A stretch of DNA of 64,000 nt from NCBI GenBank assembly GCA_944472135.2, contig OX235262.1, positions 70,184,887-70,248,886 of the forward strand. Direction: 5' to 3'. A program made the position numbers and the translations under genes. Origin of the DNA: Trichobilharzia regenti (lineage: Eukaryota > Platyhelminthes > Trematoda > Strigeidida > Schistosomatidae). Every line of letters begins with the position of its first letter. The first letter of the stretch is position 1. This document shows positions 1-10,929 of this stretch, piece by piece. Under the pieces are notes generated by a model. The model ran no database searches, had not been told where the DNA came from, and worked only from the letters and a program-made list of their open reading frames with translations.

Positions 1-310
1 TTCTGAAGATTCCATTTGTTTCTGGAGCCATTTAGAAATATGTTCTGAAGCCCTTACTTGCAGAGATTGATGATTCCTCCCTATGTATGTGTCCACCCGT
101 ACATTCAAATTGGTAAATACAGTGGGATGTGACGTCATTTTTCGCATGTTCGAAGGGCTTGGATAGATATATTGGCCTCACATTCTCCATTATTATGATA
201 TTAGCTGCATAAAGTCTTTTTTAACAGCAGCATTTAGTCTTTGTCTAGTTATGAAGCTGCTATGATGCCCCATATAGGGTAGCTTGATGTACACGTCTTT
301 CTTAGGGGCG
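1..310 (-). mobile_element. Penelope-like element fragment, linker plus GIY-YIG
   Basis: Read on the minus strand, this fragment encodes the conserved segment KKDVYIKLPYMGHHSS followed by FITRQRLNAAVKKDF. After frame breaks comes a GIY-YIG-like stretch with TYIG and then ASEHISKWL. That order (linker, then GIY-YIG endonuclease) is the 3' half of a Penelope-like ORF. Two adjacent stops after the linker show it is dead. It lies in the ABCF3 intron upstream of the first visible exon, in antisense orientation. The closest copies in this window are near 9.7 kb and 51.4 kb. Confidence 0.7.
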
Positions 311-397
311 AGTTGTAGATCGATTTTCCTTTGTGCGTCTATACCCCAGTGCCAATTATTACCGTCATTGTTCTTTCTTGTTTAATCGCTTATTTAG

Positions 398-711
398 GTC
401 GGTGAAAATGGTGCAGGTAAAACTACACTACTTAGAATTCTTCTTGGAGATTTGGAGCCTACTTCAGGACTGCGTCATGCTCACCGTAATCTACGTATTG
501 GCTATTTTAGTCAGCATCATGTTGATCAATTGGATTTGAAATTAAGCAGTTTAGAATTTTTGATGCGAAAATTTCCTAATCAAGGCGAACAAGTTTATCG
601 TTCTCAGTTGGCAAATTTCAATATAACTGAAATGTTGGCCCTTCAACCGATTGGAAGTCTTTCAGGAGGTCAAAAGTCACGAGTTGCATTTGTTGCAATG
701 TGTATGTCAAA
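398..711 (+). CDS. ABCF3: ABCF3 penultimate exon
   Basis: The acceptor is TTATTTAG immediately before the codons for [10 protein letters not shown]. The donor is GTAAGT directly after the second base of a codon. It carries Walker A and the ABC signature of the second cassette, 104 codons plus two bases. No stop in frame. Confidence 0.92.
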
Positions 712-3700
712 GTAAGTTTGATACTGGTGAAAGATTGTTATTCTCCAGTTAACTACAATAAATAGTTTGGTTCTATAGTGTTTATATGTCTCAAAGGTGA
801 TCAGCTGTCGATCTTAAGGTCTCATGTTAGTTCGATCACCTCAAATCCCTCAAGTACCTAATTCATATAAGGCCTCCAGTTCGAACAAATCACCTTTAGG
901 TTTCTAAAAGTTAAGATTGGTTTATTGCTAAAGAGTTAACTGGATTACAGGATTTCATCATGAGCTGACATTAGTTAGAGGACCACTGGAAAACCTGGGA
1001 GTACTGGACAGCTGTTTCATCCTACTTTGGGACTCTTCATCAGTGCGCACCCACACTGCGGGGTTCGAACCCAGGATCTTCTGGTTACATGGCTAGCGAG
1101 CTCGTATACCACTAAGCCACTGGGACCCGATCCAATGGCCAGCCCATGAATTCTAACCTCTTCCAATTCATGACATAGCACAACTCCTAGCCAATATCTT
1201 CGGCGAGTATTTGTCCTCACGCCCGACCTACTGCACCCTACTGGTCACGACTTCTCACTAGAACCCCAGGTAACCTACCTGAATAGGGCAAGTCGTTTGT
1301 CCTCACACCCGACCTGCCAAATACTCGATGAATACATTGGCTAGGGGTCGCGCTATGTCGTGAATTGGAAGAGGTTAGAATTCATGGGCTAACCATTGGA
1401 TCGGGCCTCAGTGGCTTAATGGTATACGAGCTCGCTAGCCAGAAGATCCTGGGTTCGAACCCCGCAGTGTGGGTGCGTACTGATGAAGAGTCCCAAACTA
1501 GAACGAAACAGCTATACAGTACCCCAGGTTTTCCAATGGTTCTCTAACTAATGTCAGCTCATGATGAAATCCTGTAACCAATCAAATCCCTACAAACCAA
1601 CACTTGAAGTTAACTGGATTATTTGTAAGGGTATGATAAATTGAGTGAAGGTCTTTCGTAACTAAAATTCAGCCGTCGTTTGAACCATATTAAGGAAGGT
1701 TAATCATTGGAGTATTTGTCTGCTATAACGTTCAACAAAAATATTACACAATACGAATCAAGAGTCATCGTATCTCTCCATTTAGCCTACTTATAGTTTA
1801 GCAAAAATATTCATTCAGATATCTATAAAACACAACATAATCGAGCAAAGAATATTCTTTTCAATAAATTCCTCTTCTGGCTCTACAATTATATACATGT
1901 TATATACACAGAATATTCAAGGTTGGTAGTTAATAACCTTGAATATTCCGAGCGATGCTGGGGACATCACTCGTACCCAATTCCCATGAAACTTCATCAA
2001 CTCTCTTACAAACATTCGAGATGTTCATGAAGCCGTTCATCCTCCCGTAGGAGATAGCCGAAGTAAAGAAGAGAAGAAGTATAACATGTAATTGTAGAGC
2101 CAGAAGAATTTATTGAAAAGAATATTCGCTCGATTATGTTGTGTTTTATACTTATAGTTTGTTGAACACAAAATTCTGATTTTGTCTGTTAAGAAAGAGT
2201 ATAAGCGAAAAGTTCTTAAATATATTGTCCAAGATATAGAACACCTAATGTGGACTAAATACGTGGAGTCAGGTCTTTCCGTTGTTCTAAACAGGCAGTG
2301 AAGTTAGACAGAGTTGTCTGGCTTTCTGTTTTTTTTTAAATTTCGTCGATGATATTCGTAAGATATCTGTGAAGAAGTCTTATAACGGAACAGATCTTCT
2401 ATGATTTAAGAGAATCGGGACTTAAGTGCGTGGCCGTTATCATTTCGCAATGAGTTGTTAAAATCCCACATATTAGTCAGTGATCAATATGCTTAACTAT
2501 GGTATATGTTGTGCAGTATTGGAACGGTATTTTTACAAAATTGATTTGAATCTGGGTCTATGGTCACTTCTTCAGATAGACTGTTAAAAGTAATTCCATA
2601 GCTCATGTAAGTGTACAGTTTTGTGAGGTGTGAATGATGTTCCCAATTACATATCGAAATCCACTGTTAGTATATGCCAATATGAGTAACTTTAGGTAGC
2701 GGTATAACTTTGATCTATCCGTAAAAATATATTGGGTATGAAAAATGTTATTGTAGGAGTTCTGCCTATACACTCGTGAAACGTGGCTTTACAAGGGATA
2801 TATGATAAAATATTTTTTAATGGTAGGTAGGGTAATTAATTCGAAGCTTCTGATACAGGTTAGTAAGCAATCTTAAAACATCGGTTTCCATGACTTTTGG
2901 CTGGTGTTATGCATGTCGCCACAATAGTCCTCAAACTGTTCATTGTATGTTGACTTTGGGATTAACAAATGATGCTGTGAAATAGAAGAGTTTCTGGGTT
3001 CTAATACTCATAATACTTAAACGTTGAGCATCCTTCGTTACATTGATAGTTTCGAACATTAATTAACAACAGGACATATTCAAGTGCTGGTTCGCAGGGA
3101 TTTGATTGATTAGTTACAGGATTTCATCATGAGCTGACATCGGTTAAAGGACAATTGGAAAACCTGCAAAGAGTACTGGATAGGTGTTTCGTCAGCCTAG
3201 TTTTGAACTCTTCATCAGTACACACCCACACTGCGGGGTTCGAACCCAGGACCTTCTGGTTACAAGGGGGGCTAGCTCGTAGACCATCAAGCCACTGCGA
3301 CCCGAACCAGTGGTTAGCCCATGAATTCTAACTTCTGCTGATTCATGCCATAGCGCGACCACTACCGAATGTCATCGCCGGCCAGTATTTGTGCTCACGG
3401 CCGACCTTCTGTACCCTACTGGTCACGACTTCCCACTAAAACTCCAAAGAGATGGAGAAAGCTTTGAGGATAGGCAACACCAGGCAACTCTTTGGACTCA
3501 TCAGGGAAACGGGTGGGAGAAGACAAATCATTAGTGAGACAATCTCGGAAAAAAATGGCACTATAATTAGCTCACAGGATAGACGACTGGATCGTTGGAA
3601 AGAGCATTATGAGGAGCAGTTTAATTTGCCCACAGCCACGCTCAACCTTCCGAGCATCCAACACCTCCCTGAATGGGATATAGACACAGGTCCTCCGTCA

Positions 3701-6676
3701 CTAACTGAGGTTACTAAAGCTGTCACCAATCTGAAACTAGGCAAAGCAGCGGGACCTGATGGAATGACTCCAGAGGTATTTAAGTACGGTGGAGACAGCT
3801 TACTGTCCGGATTAACTGAGGTACTAGGCAGCGTCTGGGAATCAGAAGAAGTCCCATCGGGTTGGTGTAAGTCACTGATTATCCCCATATACAAGAAGGG
3901 AGACAAGTCTTCCTGTGATAATCACAGAGGGATTAGCTTGACTAATATAGTATCTAAAGTCTTAGGCTCAATAATCATGCGTAGACTGAGTGGTGCTCGG
4001 GAAGCACAAACACGAGAGAGCCAGGCAGGCTTTAGACCAGGAAGAGGGTGTATTGATCATATCTTCACCCTCCGACAGATTCTAGAACATAGGCATTCCT
4101 ACCGGCGTCCAACAGTCATTATATTTCTTGACCTAAAGGCAGCATTCGACTCTGTCGATCGGGAAGTTCTCTGGAGATGCTTGGCTGTAAAGGGAATTCC
4201 AAGAAAATATATTGCACTGATTAAGGCACTCTATTCGTACTCATACAGCCAGGTGAGGGCTTACGGCGAGCTGTCATCTGAACTGATGACGACCAGTGGT
4301 GTCCGTCAAGGATGCCCATTATCTCCTTTTCTATTCAACTTCATCATAGATGTGTTAATGGACTTAACCCTAGGTGACTTCAGCGACTCAGGGATTGACT
4401 TGCTACCGGGGAATAATCTCGTTGACTTGGAATATGCAGACGATATAGTCCTTCTAGGCGAAGACGCTGACGAAATGCAGAGTCTTCTAAACACCTTGAG
4501 CCGCAATCTACGAATGTTTGGCATGCGATTCGCTCCCGCCAAATGCAAGATGATGTTACAGGACTGGACTACATCGACGCCTAGTTTAAAAATAGGAAGT
4601 GAAGTGGTAGAGCACGTTGACCGCTTCACTTATTTGGGAAGTACCATCAGCCCCAACGGGCTGATCTCTGACGAAATCTCAGCACGAATACAAGGGGCTC
4701 GTTTCGCATTTGTTAGTTTACGCCGACTCTGGCGTAGACGAGATGTTCGACTATCGACCAAAGGGCGGGTGTACTGCTCATCAGTCCGCTCCGTCCTCCT
4801 TTATGGTTGTGAGACCTGGCCACTGAGAGTGGAAGACATGAAAAGACTAGCTGTCTTTGATCATAGGTGCCTGCGTTCTATTTCCCGTGTAAAGTGGCAT
4901 AATAAGGTGAGCAACATGGAGGTTAGGCGTAGAGTTCTAGGTAAACAGGGGAAATCAATCGACGAAGTCGTGAAGCTACAAAGACTGAGATGGTTAGGAC
5001 ATGTGTTACGTATGCCAAGCCATCGCCTCCCTCGACGAGCAATGTTAGCGGATATAGGGTCAGGCTGGAAAAAAGCTAGCGGCGGTCAAACAAAAACTTG
5101 GCATCAGTCAATGAAATCCACAACAGTTGGTCTAAGCCACGTAGGAAGGTGTAGACTTCCAGGCTGGGGTCCTCGGGACGGTAAAAATCTATGGTTGGAA
5201 ACAATTGGTGACATGGCTCAAAATCGTTCTCAGTGGCGCAGATGCATCCACTCCCTGTGACTTATGATCTTCAATGAAACTGTTTTGTATTTCTTTATTA
5301 CTCCTTTGTCTCACACCTCTGCTCACTGTTTCTATTATGCTTTTCTTGTACTTTCTTCTCTTGCTTCGCGTGCTACACGGAATGTGGCGACTTGAACTTC
5401 CGCACATTTGTGCAAAGTTCTATGTCGAAAACAGACAGACAGACTAAAACTCCAGTGGGTTAATGGTCTACGAGCTCGCCTTGTAACCAGAAGTTCCTGG
5501 GTTCGAACTCGGCAGTGTGGTGCTTACTGCCGAGGAGTCCTAAACTAGGGTGAAACAGCTGTCCAGTACTCCCAGGTTTTCCTGTCAACTCTTAATGAAA
5601 TCCTGTAACCAACAGGATGTATGTAAACCAAATTTTAATTTTTGTTCCACATTTCCCTAATTGGTATTAGCCTATTTTAGGTATTAATATTGCAAGCAGA
5701 TCTGTTTGAAGAAATTATTGATGAACTGTGTTACATCAAACAAAACGACCCTATAATTCAACTGGTGGCAACCATTGGTTGGTGTCCGAAACTCGTATAT
5801 TTATCAGCAGTGTATTTTATATAGACGCTTGGGTTTCATTTGTTATATTAGGTGTGAGCTGACATCTTGTGGTGATGATATATTCCAGTTTTTCCATAGG
5901 GGGGGGGGTAAGCGGTAAAGTCTTACAGTTGAGTCTTACCTAACTGTTATTTTCACTTCAGGCTGTTTTTTATATATACCCAGAATTTATCTCAATAGTC
6001 TCTTAGTTAGATAAAAACAAACCACAAGTTACCACATGATGAGCGTCAACCAATCAGAATCCAGCATACTATTAGCGCCTATTATTCAAGCCTTATGGCT
6101 AAATATTTTGTACACTCTGGGTCACTTTCTTTCTTGCTTGTTTTGGAAGTACACACTTCCAACCCTGCTGTATGAGTCTTCTGGAATTTACTAGTTTCGG
6201 GTTAGGGAATAATCGACTAAGCCAGTCATCAAGCGTTTGTTAACTTCAGTAGGCATTCATATTTACACTCGGCGACATCATAACAGTTTTAAAAGCAAAT
6301 TTAATTTTGATTGTTATTGATTTTTAAAATTTATGAGGCAGTAAGTATTCACTTACAAATTTATCATTTTATTTTATTTTTATTGTTTTTACTTATTAGC
6401 CCCAACTTATTAGTTCTTGATGAACCGACCAATCATTTAGACGTTGAAACTATTGCAGGTTTATCGGATGCTTTAGTTAAATTTTCCGGTGGAGTTGTTC
6501 TAGTTTCACACGACGAACGCTTAATTCAAGCTGTATGCAATGAAGTTTGGGTATGTACACGTATAGGAATAGATCCTGTTGAAGCGAACAAAGGAAGTCG
6601 TGTATATTCATTACCTGGTGGTTTGGATCAATATAAGAAAGCTGTCCGTGTTGAACTTGAACAATTAAAAGTGTAG
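398..6676 (+). CDS. ABCF3: ABCF3, last two exons (ATP-binding cassette subfamily F member 3)
   Basis: Spliced coding region joining 398..711 and 6400..6676, 3'-terminal part only; the gene starts left of the window. ABCF proteins are soluble twin-cassette ATPases without membrane domains; they act at ribosomes or in translation-linked stress and antiviral responses, though the exact role of ABCF3 is less settled. The second cassette is present: Walker A GENGAGKT, signature LSGGQKSR, Walker [13 protein letters not shown], and the switch histidine in LVSHDE. The stretch [15 protein letters not shown] is diagnostic of ABCF3 rather than ABCF1 or ABCF2. The two exons join in phase (AA plus C gives Asn) and end in TAG. 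Together they encode about 196 residues, ending where family members normally end. The 5.7-kb intron between them is filled with retroelements. The neighbour ATG2 converges on it. Confidence 0.93.
941..1305 (-). mobile_element. SINE family B copy with tRNA-like head and hammerhead-like motif
   Basis: Minus-strand short retroelement. The tRNA-like head has an A-box-like segment TGGCTTAGTGG and a B box GGGTTCGAACC. It is followed by a hammerhead-like fold at 1001-1046: stem I GCACTG with CAGTAC, stem II GTCC with GGAT, then GAAAC and GTC. Core base 3 reads A instead of C. The copy forms a head-to-head inverted pair with the next one. It sits in the ABCF3 intron. Confidence 0.75.
1319..1585 (+). 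mobile_element. SINE family B copy, plus orientation, inverted partner
   Basis: Same family as the copy just upstream but in opposite orientation. The head shows TGGCTTAATGG and GGGTTCGAACC. The hammerhead-like segment at 1477-1522 has perfect stem I halves GTACTG and CAGTAC, core ATGAAGA (canonical CTGANGA with C changed to A) and GAAAC. The cleavage triplet is mutated to ATA. It ends near GATGAAATCCTG, which recurs at the ends of other copies. Confidence 0.75.
1824..2150. mobile_element. Short element with ~75-bp terminal inverted repeats
   Basis: Both ends read inward as TATAAAACACAACATAATCG and continue complementary for about 75 bp with small indels. An 11-bp direct repeat ACTTATAGTTT lies at 1789-1799 and 2150-2160. 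The left copy is 24 bp outside the inverted repeat, so it may or may not be the target duplication. The interior (about 1950-2070) is a reverse-oriented copy of the sequence found at 47480-47625. Inside the left part is a perfect 14-bp hairpin (1911-1924 with 1935-1948). It is too short to encode a protein. Confidence 0.7.
2161..3107. other. ABCF3 intron, no recognised feature
   Basis: AT-rich unique-looking intron sequence. I see no open frame, tRNA-like head or copy of the other repeats here. Confidence 0.5.
3108..3434 (-). mobile_element. SINE family B copy, interrupted by the RTE insertion
   Basis: Minus-strand copy with B box GGGTTCGAACC and a hammerhead-like segment at 3173-3221 (stem I GTACTG/CAGTAC, core ATGAAGA). 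Its 5' end, ending ACTAAAACTCCA, is where the RTE element integrated. The remainder of the pre-insertion locus resumes after 5442. Confidence 0.7.
3435..3446. repeat. Target-site duplication, left copy (RTE-1 insertion)
   Basis: ACTAAAACTCCA, identical to 5443-5454. The pair brackets the RTE-1 insertion. Confidence 0.85.
3447..5442 (+). mobile_element. RTE-clade non-LTR retrotransposon (RTE-1), 5'-truncated copy with TSD
   Basis: A 1996-bp insertion with a 12-bp perfect target duplication. It starts inside the element's single ORF (the apurinic endonuclease domain is missing), carries the whole reverse transcriptase, a short 3' UTR, and ends in CAGA repeats. Short 3' microsatellite tails are usual for RTE elements, and SR2 and related elements are the known schistosome members. 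It landed in a family B SINE within the ABCF3 intron. The intact frame and perfect duplication indicate a fairly recent insertion, but truncation makes it non-autonomous. Confidence 0.9.
3452..5260 (+). CDS. Reverse transcriptase of RTE-1, N-terminally truncated
   Basis: A 602-codon uninterrupted frame. It encodes an RNA-directed DNA polymerase that primes on nicked target DNA. Visible motifs in order: [15 protein letters not shown] near residue 100, [25 protein letters not shown] (about 195), the catalytic aspartate in [14 protein letters not shown] (about 228), [14 protein letters not shown] (about 285), and the catalytic YADD in [10 protein letters not shown] (about 330). A C-terminal part contains YLGSTIS and WLGHVLRMP, typical of RTE. 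Full RTE ORFs are near 1000 residues and start with an endonuclease, absent here. The Met used is an internal codon, not the native start. The last codons differ from the copy at 20.6 kb (WRRCIHSL against a C-terminus ending [11 protein letters not shown]), suggesting a small indel near the end. Confidence 0.9.
   Translation: MEKALRIGNTRQLFGLIRETGGRRQIISETISEKNGTIISSQDRRLDRWKEHYEEQFNLPTATLNLPSIQHLPEWDIDTGPPSLTEVTKAVTNLKLGKAAGPDGMTPEVFKYGGDSLLSGLTEVLGSVWESEEVPSGWCKSLIIPIYKKGDKSSCDNHRGISLTNIVSKVLGSIIMRRLSGAREAQTRESQAGFRPGRGCIDHIFTLRQILEHRHSYRRPTVIIFLDLKAAFDSVDREVLWRCLAVKGIPRKYIALIKALYSYSYSQVRAYGELSSELMTTSGVRQGCPLSPFLFNFIIDVLMDLTLGDFSDSGIDLLPGNNLVDLEYADDIVLLGEDADEMQSLLNTLSRNLRMFGMRFAPAKCKMMLQDWTTSTPSLKIGSEVVEHVDRFTYLGSTISPNGLISDEISARIQGARFAFVSLRRLWRRRDVRLSTKGRVYCSSVRSVLLYGCETWPLRVEDMKRLAVFDHRCLRSISRVKWHNKVSNMEVRRRVLGKQGKSIDEVVKLQRLRWLGHVLRMPSHRLPRRAMLADIGSGWKKASGGQTKTWHQSMKSTTVGLSHVGRCRLPGWGPRDGKNLWLETIGDMAQNRSQWRRCIHSL
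5443..5454. repeat. Target-site duplication, right copy (RTE-1 insertion)
   Basis: ACTAAAACTCCA, directly after the terminal CAGA tail. Confidence 0.85.
5455..5615 (+). mobile_element. SINE family B fragment
   Basis: Plus-strand head beginning GTGGGTTAATGGTC, B box GGGTTCGAACTC, then a decayed hammerhead-like motif at 5524-5569 with core CCGAGGA, stem II GTCC and intact GAAAC and GTC. Before the RTE insertion it lay head to head with the copy ending at 3434. Confidence 0.65.
5616..6399. other. ABCF3 intron 3' part, no recognised feature
   Basis: No repeat family recognised. It contains a nine-G run near 5900 and a pyrimidine-rich tract leading to the acceptor TTATTAG of the last exon. Confidence 0.5.
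6400..6676 (+). CDS. ABCF3: ABCF3 terminal exon
   Basis: It begins with one base completing the split codon, then [14 protein letters not shown] (Walker B and D-loop), [12 protein letters not shown] (H-switch) and the C-terminal strand segment with [11 protein letters not shown], ending in TAG. 92 codons including the stop. No canonical AATAAA was found in the few hundred bases after the stop. Confidence 0.93.
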
Positions 6677-7007
6677 TGCAGTGTAAAGTAAAGTAAAATA
6701 ATGCAGAAAATGTAATAACTGTTGGGACCAAAGGTGTTTTTTGATGAAATATTCTGATTTTTATTATCTAATTCTTCAAGATGGATTATGAATTTCGGCT
6801 GTGCTTTATTCATGATTCGCCGACTTGTCCACTTACAATCAGATGACTTACTCTGTGTATTACTTCAAATACTATTATTTGAATACACACTTGCGGATAT
6901 TTGTTTTATTTTTTTAAAAAAGGGTAGTTGTGCGTGTGTGTAGCCAGCAAACCAAACACTGGAAACTAATCTTCATGTTCTACTGCATAGCCAACCAAAA
7001 CTTCATT
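6677..7007. other. ABCF3 3' flank, no recognised feature
   Basis: Probable 3' UTR and intergenic AT-rich DNA; no clear poly(A) signal. Confidence 0.45.
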
Positions 7008-7349
7008 TGTAGCGACAAGGGCCAGGCAACAGATCGTTTATTGAGAAAACCATCAGATATTTATAGATTTTCATGTACATTATTATTCGACTTTGTTAGT
7101 GGAGAAGTAACATCTTCTGATTGGTTGTTTCCTTGCTTAAGGTTATTCTGTCATCTCTTTGTGGCCGTTTCTTAGAGAGTCAGGCCATATCTGCAAATTG
7201 TATTTGCACAAGTTAAGTTTACTGTGATTGGTTGGTGAATTCCTCAAGCTTAAGCTTTGTTATTATTTTTTTCATGGTCCCGATTCGGGACGTAAACGTT
7301 GACATAAATTGTTGTCTATGATTTAGGCTTGCAGACAGCTCTCACCACA
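7008..7349 (+). mobile_element. Solo LTR, ~340 bp (TG...CA ends)
   Basis: One of four copies of the same sequence in the window. It starts TGTAGCGACAAGGGCCAGG (a short deletion relative to the others) and ends GCTCTCACCACA. Flanking tetramers CATT and CCTT differ by one base, consistent with an old 4-bp duplication. No internal retroelement ORFs adjoin it. Confidence 0.7.
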
Positions 7350-7501
7350 CCTTGAGTTGACGCGCAGTCCCAAAATGCTCTGACGACAGCAAAACGAAAG
7401 TTGTTTGCGATAAAATCTTTGGTACTCCCTTACAATCTAACAACATATCGAATAGTCAAAATTACATCAGCAGTGCTGTTAAGCAGCTACACCAATCCAG
7501 T

Positions 7502-8111
7502 CCCGACCGATCATTGGTGCCTGCGTTCTATCTCCTGTGTGAAGTGGTATAATAAGGTGAACAATATTGAGGTTAGGCGTCGAGTGCTAGGTAAGGAGGG
7601 GAAATCAATCGACGAAGTTGTGAAGTTACATCGACTGAGAGGGATGGTTAGGACATGTGTTACGTATTCCTAGTCACCGCCTTCCTCGACGAGCAATGTT
7701 AGCGGATACAGGGTCAGGCTGGAAAAAAGCTAGCGGCGTCAAACAAAAACATGGTACCAGTCAATGAAATCTACAACAGTTAGTTCAAGCCACATAGGAA
7801 GGTGTAGACTTCCTAACTGGTTGGGGTCCTCGAGACGGTAAAAATCAATGGTTGGAAACAATTGGTGACATGGCTCAAAATCGTTCTCAATGGCTGGATC
7901 AGATGCATCCACTCCCTGTGACTTATGATTTCCAATGAAACTGTTTTGTTTTTCTTTTATTACTCCTCCTTTGTCTCACACCTCTGCTCACTGTCTCTAT
8001 TATGCTTTTCTTGCACTTTCTTCTCTTGCTTTGTGTGCTACATGGGGGGATTGTGGCGACTTGAACTTCCGCACATATGTGCAAAGTTCTATGTCGAAAA
8101 CAGACAGACAG
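7502..8111 (+). mobile_element. RTE-1 3' fragment with 13-bp TSD
   Basis: A 610-bp 5'-truncated insertion carrying the last part of the RT ORF (about RSISCVKWYNKVNN onwards, with frameshifts), the 3' UTR and CAGA tail. The flanks ACACCAATCCAGT at 7489-7501 and 8112-8124 are identical, which fixes both ends. Confidence 0.88.
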
Positions 8112-8124
8112 ACACCAATCCAGT

Positions 8125-9649
8125 ACTATCTCAGTTACGAACAAGTACACTGTACAAGAGAATTATTTAACCAAAATTAACCGTAAGAACCACCTTAAGA
8201 ATCAAGAAGAATGTTCTCAACAAGGTGGGATCAAAACCCCGTCAATCAGGAATCACGCGCCGAGCAATCCCCACACACAGTTCAAGGTTATTCTGACCTT
8301 GACTTCACTCAAACAGAATCGCATTCGTAAAACAACTTATCAATATTGTCACATATCCACAAGGAGATGAACTAAAATTAGAGACTAAACAGGAACCAAG
8401 ACAAATAATAGGGATCAAGTTAAGAGGCGATATGCAAACGTCTGGACAGTAATATATAGTCTAAGAGTAAAGTTGGTCGGAATGTCTAAACAAGTAGCAA
8501 TATCGTAAGTATATCGTCGAGGAGGGATTTTCCAAGCAATTATTCCGTTACAATTTGTGAATCAAATTTCGAGCGGGATTAATGGTAGTTTAATGAACTA
8601 ATTACTAATGGTTAAAGTAGCAGTAAAGTACAATTGAAAGTTACCATGCTATTAGAAATAAGATATGTGTTGTAGTACGTACATGTTTAATGTCGAAAAG
8701 GTATGGTTCATTGGATTCAACATTAATTAGTGGGTAGTCCTGGGTTTGAGTGCTGCTTTGTCTACCTCCTCTGCCTGAGAAGCCGGTAACTATCATCAGT
8801 CATGACACAATAAGTTTGGCACGTAGCCTGGGGTAATAGTTGTAATATTAAACACAGAAGAAGTAGGTAAGCTGTTGAGACAATTGTACTCCTGTATCCG
8901 TGATGACGATTGGAAAATCATTAGAGAATTGAATATCCATCTCCTTGGCGATGATTTCCATTGAGAACCAATGTGATCTGATTGGTAGACTGCAGGGACT
9001 TGGGTTACCAAAGCTCCCCTATATCAAATATGTTACTTCAAGTTACTCCTTTACCAAAATATTGATCATTTTCAATCAATGGTATTCCCAAATATTCGCT
9101 GAAATTAGGGTGTGTTGACACTACAAGACAGACTTGGTTGCATTACCATTAAAAAGAATTTAAAGCATTTCATTAGGATTTATGTAACTCGAGATGGGGT
9201 TACTTCCAAGTAGGTATGTTTTGTTTTTCCTGTGGCAGTTTAGATTTTGAAATAGTTAGTTCCCTTTATGAGTATTGGCAAAACAGTAAGAAGACTTAAT
9301 CCTTATGAATCCTGTAATGTATTTGTGCAACACATTTCAAGCTATCTGATCACACTTTCTAATTGTTATAGGGATTTATATGAAAATAATAAAGTGTTAA
9401 AGGCGTGAAAGAATAGATATAGATCAGGTCAAAATAATAAACTAAAGGAGGGCGGTACTAGTCCATCTATCCTGATATATCAGAATATAATTTACCTAAG
9501 AAGGTTTCGTAATGACTTCCTAACCGCTAAGGCTTCTATAAACTTTAAGATACGCTTCCCCCAACGCATTTTACAGTACGTATAATAAACGTCTAAACAT
9601 TGATTGCAATGGAAGAGCCATCAATAGGTTTGGGGCATTCAGTTAACCT
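8125..9649. other. Intergenic, no recognised feature
   Basis: No coding region or identifiable repeat seen. Confidence 0.4.
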
Positions 9650-9965
9650 CTGAGATCTGTGAATCTTCTCGATATAAATGTGGTTACATGTATTTTTAGA
9701 TACAGTGGGCTTGGACGGATGGATATGTAAGTTTCACATTCTTAATTATCCAGATCTTATCCACCTAAAAAGTGCATTAACAGTATCATTCAATCCTTGT
9801 CTAAGTATCAAGCTACTATAATCAACCGTCCATGTAGCGTGGCTCCATATATACGTCCTTTTTGGCGACATCACCACTAAATGCCATCCAAAACATTTGG
9901 ATGTCAGTGGGCAAATTTTTGTTATCTCTGCAAATATGGAAACTACGAAGAGGAGAACTCTGTAG
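9650..9965 (-). mobile_element. Penelope-like element relic
   Basis: Minus-strand frame contains KRTYIWSHATWTVDYSSLIL then RQGLNDTVNALF, alignable with the linker segment KKDVYIKLPYMGHHSSFIT and RQRLNAAVKKDF of the copy at the left edge. Decayed. Confidence 0.55.
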
Positions 9966-10929
9966 GAAATAAAAGATAACCCTGTTGACGGGAGATTAAA
10001 CTTTTGTATAAAGTAGGAAATACAACGACCTAATATAATATTTATAACCAAGCGTTTCTATCATGGGAAAGTGTTACTGATGTACGGAGATTACTTAAGG
10101 CACATACTAGTGGAAAAGGATTAGTACTGGTACCTGTTCTCATGTATATACTTTGAACTGATAACTTCTACAGTAGCCTCTAGACAGATGGATGGTTATT
10201 TATCAAGTTAGAATACAAGTAATTTTCTCACATATCTCAATTGTTCGCATCCCTCCTAGGACCTGAGTCCCGACGGTGCAATTAATATTATATTTGAAAA
10301 ATGTGCAGATATGCTGTGTTATTTTCCTGTATATATCGTTAGTGCTTCATTCTTATAGAAGCACAGCACTTGTCAATTGAAAATAAATTTGAATTGTAAC
10401 TGTACGCCAACCTTTATAATCCGGAACGAGTTTAAACCAGTTGCTATTATTTTTCCGTTTTTGAAAACAGTGGAAGAAAGTTACTTTTACTGGTAATGGT
10501 ATCTTCATTAAAAGACTTTCATTGACTTCAAACAATTCTCTTGTAAATCACTACAGTACTTTGGATACTGCAAGTCTTTTGCATTATAACATTGTTTACA
10601 GTTTAGACAAAGGTGCAAAGTCTGTTTACTGTGCCTTCTCAGGCTAGCCTGTTGCTTTTGATACTGTTCCTAGGGTACTCTTACTAAGTAATCTGATCAC
10701 ATTAACACACACTGAGCACCTGGGGTCATTCATATGACTGCTAGTTTTTCTATTTTACTGTAAGGAAAGCATAAGCTGTCTTTAAAGGGAGGTAGTTCAG
10801 TTTTTCTTTTCTTACTGAAGCCGGTGCGTTATAAGTTGTACTTTCTCTGCGTCTGTTTTCTTTCCTTTTCAGCGACTTGCCGTGTTATTCTGAAACTTCT
10901 TCATTCTTTAAGTTCTTAGTAGAAAATAA
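9966..10929. other. Intergenic, no recognised feature
   Basis: No coding region or identifiable repeat seen. Confidence 0.4.

Noticed and set aside
333..539. 68-codon plus-strand frame crossing the ABCF3 acceptor
   Set aside because: Out-of-frame shadow of the ABCF3 exon; it crosses the splice acceptor.
7923..8180. Several overlapping open frames of 75-81 codons
   Set aside because: They lie in the RTE-1 3' UTR; the same frames recur at 20.6 kb in the same UTR. Not genes.
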